The notes beneath the pieces are model-generated. The model ran no database searches. It saw nothing but the letters and a program-made list of their open reading frames with translations, and had not been told where the DNA came from. Both the position numbers and the translations under genes were made by a program. Positions 61,397-64,000 of a stretch of 64,000 nucleotides of DNA are shown in pieces. The stretch comes from DALYJJ01 sp031969915 (GTDB lineage Bacteria; Acidobacteriota; Terriglobia; Bryobacterales; Bryobacteraceae). Each line of letters begins with the position of its first letter. Positions within the stretch are counted from its first letter, which is position 1. The stretch is from positions 1 to 64,000 of the forward strand of contig DALYJJ010000006.1 of assembly GCA_031969915.1 (NCBI GenBank), in the 5' to 3' direction.

Positions 61397-62536
61397 TTAC
61401 GCCGCAGCGGCGGCGCCTCCTGCCTTGGGTGGCAACGCCAGCCCGGCCAGATCGAAAACGGTCACTGGCCGCAAATCTTCCGGCACTCCCGGTCCCGCGC
61501 TGAGATGGCCGACGGGAATGCCCGACCGCATCGCCGCGCTCAAGGCCGACCCGTACGACGTGGTTTCATCGATCCGGGTCAGCACCAGTTGGTTCGGGGT
61601 GAAGATGCCGAATCGATCCATCGCACGCGTTAGATCGGATGTTTTGCTGGTGGCCGTTAGTACTAGGTGAACTTCGAGGTTGGGGATACAGGCAAAACAC
61701 CGGGAAAGCAGCTCGGCTTCATCCATTTCGCTAGGGGAATATCCCGGCGTGTCGATTAGCACTAAGGATTTTCCGCGTAATTCTTCGAGGATTTGACTCA
61801 GGGCGCGGGGCGTCTCCGCGACCGCGAATCCGATGCCCAGGATGGAAGCGTAAGTGCGAAGCTGTTCCGTGGCGGCCACGCGGAGCGTGTCGGCGGAGAC
61901 AATAAACGCGGGCCGCCGGGCGGCGAGGCCGTAGGCGGCAGCGAACTTGGCGAGCACGCTGGTCTTGCCCCCGCCTGCCGGTCCGACGAAGGCGGCGACC
62001 TTACGCTGATCGTCGTTTTCGATCACCGGCGGGGCGGGCCGGAGGCGTCGTGTGAAGGCGGCCTCCATGGCGGCGTGAACCGGGTCGGCGCCGGCGCCCA
62101 CCAGACTGGTGAGCGACGCAGCGTCGCGCGTGAGGTCCTGCACCAGTTCCGCGTCGAAGCCTTCTTCGATGAGCAGCGCTGCGATCCGGGCAAACTCCGG
62201 AGGCGCCGTAGTGGCGGGCATCGCCGTGCGCGAAACGATGCCCGTGAGGCGTTCGAGCTGACGGCGGAGATCGCCGATTTCGGCGGACATACTGGTCCAC
62301 GGCGCGGGGATTTCGACGGCCAGGCTCGCCGGGGGCATGGCGGGGCCCGCGGGCTCGGCCGGCGGCGCCGCGGCGGACGGTTCGTCGGTCGCGAAGACCA
62401 CCTCGTATTCGCCGAGCTGGCGGTTACCCGGGTCCGACTTACGGGAGTAGACGATCATCGCCTCCGGTCCGAGCTCCTCACGGGCGAGTTCCATCGCCGC
62501 TTCCACTGACCCCGAGTAGTACGTCTTGAGCTTCAT
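61397..62536 (-). CDS. flhF: Flagellar SRP-like GTPase FlhF
   Basis: 379 residues from ATG 62536 (MKLKTYYSGSVEAAMELARE), chosen over GTG 62548 because AGGTGG lies eight bases upstream. Variable N-domain, then AAFVGPAGGGKTSVLAKFAA (G1, variant of GPTGxGKTT), VSADTLRVAATEQLRTYASI, LVLIDTPGYSPSEMDEAELL (G3) and LVLTRIDETTSYGSALSAAM (G4). It places the flagellum, usually at the cell pole. Confidence 0.93.
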   Translation of the reverse strand: MKLKTYYSGSVEAAMELAREELGPEAMIVYSRKSDPGNRQLGEYEVVFATDEPSAAAPPAEPAGPAMPPASLAVEIPAPWTSMSAEIGDLRRQLERLTGIVSRTAMPATTAPPEFARIAALLIEEGFDAELVQDLTRDAASLTSLVGAGADPVHAAMEAAFTRRLRPAPPVIENDDQRKVAAFVGPAGGGKTSVLAKFAAAYGLAARRPAFIVSADTLRVAATEQLRTYASILGIGFAVAETPRALSQILEELRGKSLVLIDTPGYSPSEMDEAELLSRCFACIPNLEVHLVLTATSKTSDLTRAMDRFGIFTPNQLVLTRIDETTSYGSALSAAMRSGIPVGHLSAGPGVPEDLRPVTVFDLAGLALPPKAGGAAAAA

Positions 62537-62548
62537 CCTTGAGTCCAC

Positions 62549-64000
62549 CTATCGAACAATCCCCAGCGCCAGGACCTTGACGCCGGGTGGGATTTCGTTG
62601 TGAGCGAGAACGACCAGGCCGGGTAACGAGGGCTCGACCATCTGCCGGAGAAAGAAACGCGCGCCGGAGCTTGCCAGCAGAACGGCGGTGGTTTCTCCCG
62701 GGCCCACCGCCTGGGAGATCTTGTCCACCAGCTCGCGCATCCGCTGCGGCGGCATGTTCAGGTGGCTGACGTTCTCTGTGTGCTCGACCCCGGATTCGAC
62801 TTCGCGTTCCAGGGGCGCATCGAGGAACCAGGCCGGCAGGTCGCCGCCCGGGTTGAGATAGGGTTTCACGATCATGCGGCGAATGGACTGGCGCACGAAT
62901 TCCGTAAGCAGAATGGGATTGCGCGTCACGTTGGCGGCTTCGCCCAGAGCCTCCAGAATCGAAGTCGCGTCGCGAATGGAAGCACGTTCGCGGAGCAGGT
63001 TCTGCAAGACCTTCTGCACCACGGCCAGCGAAAGCAGCTTGGGAACCAGATCCTCCACCGCGCGCGGGTTCTCCTCCGAGACGCGATCGAGCACCTTCTT
63101 GGCGTCCTGGCGCGAGAAGATCTCGTGCGCGTGGCGGCGGATGACCTCGCCGAGGTGTGTGGTGAGAACGCTGATGCCGTCCACTACCGTGTAGCCGGAG
63201 CGCCGGGCCTGCTCCACCGACTCGGCGCCGATCCAGAACGCGGGCAGACCGAAGGCCGGGTCCCTGGTGGGCGTACCCGGCACGCCTTCCGAGGCGCGCC
63301 CCGAGGCGATGGCCAGTTCGAAGCCTTGCGGCAGGTCGAAGCGCGAGACCTCCACGCCCTTGACGTGGATGGTGTATTCGCCCGCCCGGAGTTGCAGGTT
63401 GTCCGTCACGCGCACGGGCGGCAACAGGTAGCCGAGATCGGAGGCAAGCTGCCGGCGGATGCCCGCAATGCGCCGAAGCAGAGGCGAGTTGGCGCCGCCT
63501 TCGACGAGCTTCACCAGCCCAAGGCCCACTTCGATGGCGAGCGGCTCTACTTTGAGCAGGGTGTCGAGGTTCTCCTTCGCGGGCGCGGACGCTCCGGCCG
63601 CGGTCAATCCGCCGGCCTCGCCGCCGCCACGGCCCGCGGGAGTGGTTTCCCTGCGCCGCAGCCGCCATCCGGCATAGCCGACGCCGCCGCCCAGGACGAG
63701 GAATGGGATCTTGGGTAGCCCCGGAAACGCCGCCATGGCGATCAACACGCCCGCGGCCAGCAGCAGCGGCTGCGAGGTGCCGAACATCTGCGTGCGGAGG
63801 TCCGAGCCGAGACGCTCTTCGCTGCCCGTGCGCGTGACGATCAGGCCGCCCGACACGGAGATCATCAGCGCGGGAATCACGGTCACCAGGCCGTCGCCGA
63901 TGGTGAGCACGGTGTACGTTTCGAGCGCCCGCCTCAGCTCCATGCCGTGTTGAAGGACGCCGATCAGGAACCCCGCGACGATGTTGATGGCGGTGATCAG
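62549..64000 (-). CDS. flhA: Flagellar export gate protein FlhA (5' part outside the window)
   Basis: The frame is open to the right edge (484 codons), so the N-terminus is missing. It reads TAINIVAGFLIGVLQHGMEL, LTIGDGLVTVIPALMISVSG, which are the FlhA membrane segment and FHIPEP-adjacent region, then two more helices (PLLLAAGVLIAMAAFPGLP), and the cytoplasmic domain ending FVRQSIRRMIVKPYL, LVVLAHNEIPPGVKV. It forms the export gate for flagellin and hook proteins. The stop lies 12 bases before flhF. Confidence 0.95.
   Translation of the reverse strand: MITAINIVAGFLIGVLQHGMELRRALETYTVLTIGDGLVTVIPALMISVSGGLIVTRTGSEERLGSDLRTQMFGTSQPLLLAAGVLIAMAAFPGLPKIPFLVLGGGVGYAGWRLRRRETTPAGRGGGEAGGLTAAGASAPAKENLDTLLKVEPLAIEVGLGLVKLVEGGANSPLLRRIAGIRRQLASDLGYLLPPVRVTDNLQLRAGEYTIHVKGVEVSRFDLPQGFELAIASGRASEGVPGTPTRDPAFGLPAFWIGAESVEQARRSGYTVVDGISVLTTHLGEVIRRHAHEIFSRQDAKKVLDRVSEENPRAVEDLVPKLLSLAVVQKVLQNLLRERASIRDATSILEALGEAANVTRNPILLTEFVRQSIRRMIVKPYLNPGGDLPAWFLDAPLEREVESGVEHTENVSHLNMPPQRMRELVDKISQAVGPGETTAVLLASSGARFFLRQMVEPSLPGLVVLAHNEIPPGVKVLALGIVR

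Overview
The window is GC-rich, double-stranded bacterial chromosome, most likely from an acidobacterium of the Bryobacterales/Solibacterales type. This is inferred from gene content (DUF1501 protein, PadR plus membrane partner operon, ECF sigma factor with DUF4097 and PDZ partners, flagellar genes) and not proven. A 32-base run of N at 6316-6347 shows that it is an assembled draft.

Layout. 1-3719: a split terminase-like gene pair, greB, a small membrane protein and a frameshifted beta-propeller hydrolase. 3720-20600: an accessory island with AT-richer, patchwork sequence. It holds a type V-B CRISPR locus (cas12b 5540-9738, tracrRNA about 9815-9892, nine-repeat array 10113-10725, all reading rightward). 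Around it are broken toxin-antitoxin modules (three BrnT/BrnA copies, two DUF2442/DUF433 cassettes, YefM/YoeB, HicB), a phosphorothioate-type HNH restriction gene, a frameshifted NYN-domain gene, an exonuclease/nucleotidyltransferase gene pair and a complete ISAzo13-type insertion sequence. No cas1, cas2 or cas4 is present.

21009-47497: ordinary chromosome. It contains a DUF1501 protein, a SWIM/SNF2 helicase, a methyltransferase facing a degenerate Wzt-like protein, a circularly permuted ATP-grasp protein and a membrane MutS-like ATPase. A rhodanese is followed by an ArsC/Spx-like gene with TGA at its redox cysteine, a probable selenoprotein. Then come a PadR operon, a TPR-redoxin protein, a four-gene operon ending a class II fructose bisphosphatase transcript, a haem-binding chemotaxis receptor and a glycan gene cluster (glycosyltransferases, DegT aminotransferase, epimerase, methyltransferase).

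47560-59765: tRNA-Ala(GGC), a HigBA pair with a palindromic operator, an MNT gene with a decayed HEPN partner, a peroxiredoxin, a persulfide dioxygenase-rhodanese fusion, a Gfo/Idh oxidoreductase, a sensor kinase, a multi-S1-domain protein, and an ECF sigma / zinc-finger anti-sigma / DUF4097 / PDZ operon. 59310-64000: a leftward flagellar cluster (flhA, flhF, fliA-type sigma, fliN-type switch protein, small membrane protein).

The main result is the CRISPR locus. The tracrRNA can be read directly from the sequence: a 5' hairpin, a CTACGGT/ACCGTAG stem, and two anti-repeat segments (GTGTC and ACCGATCT) that match the 3' end of the repeat, in the same order as in the known Alicyclobacillus Cas12b tracrRNA. 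The Cas12b itself is unusually large (at least 1387 residues).
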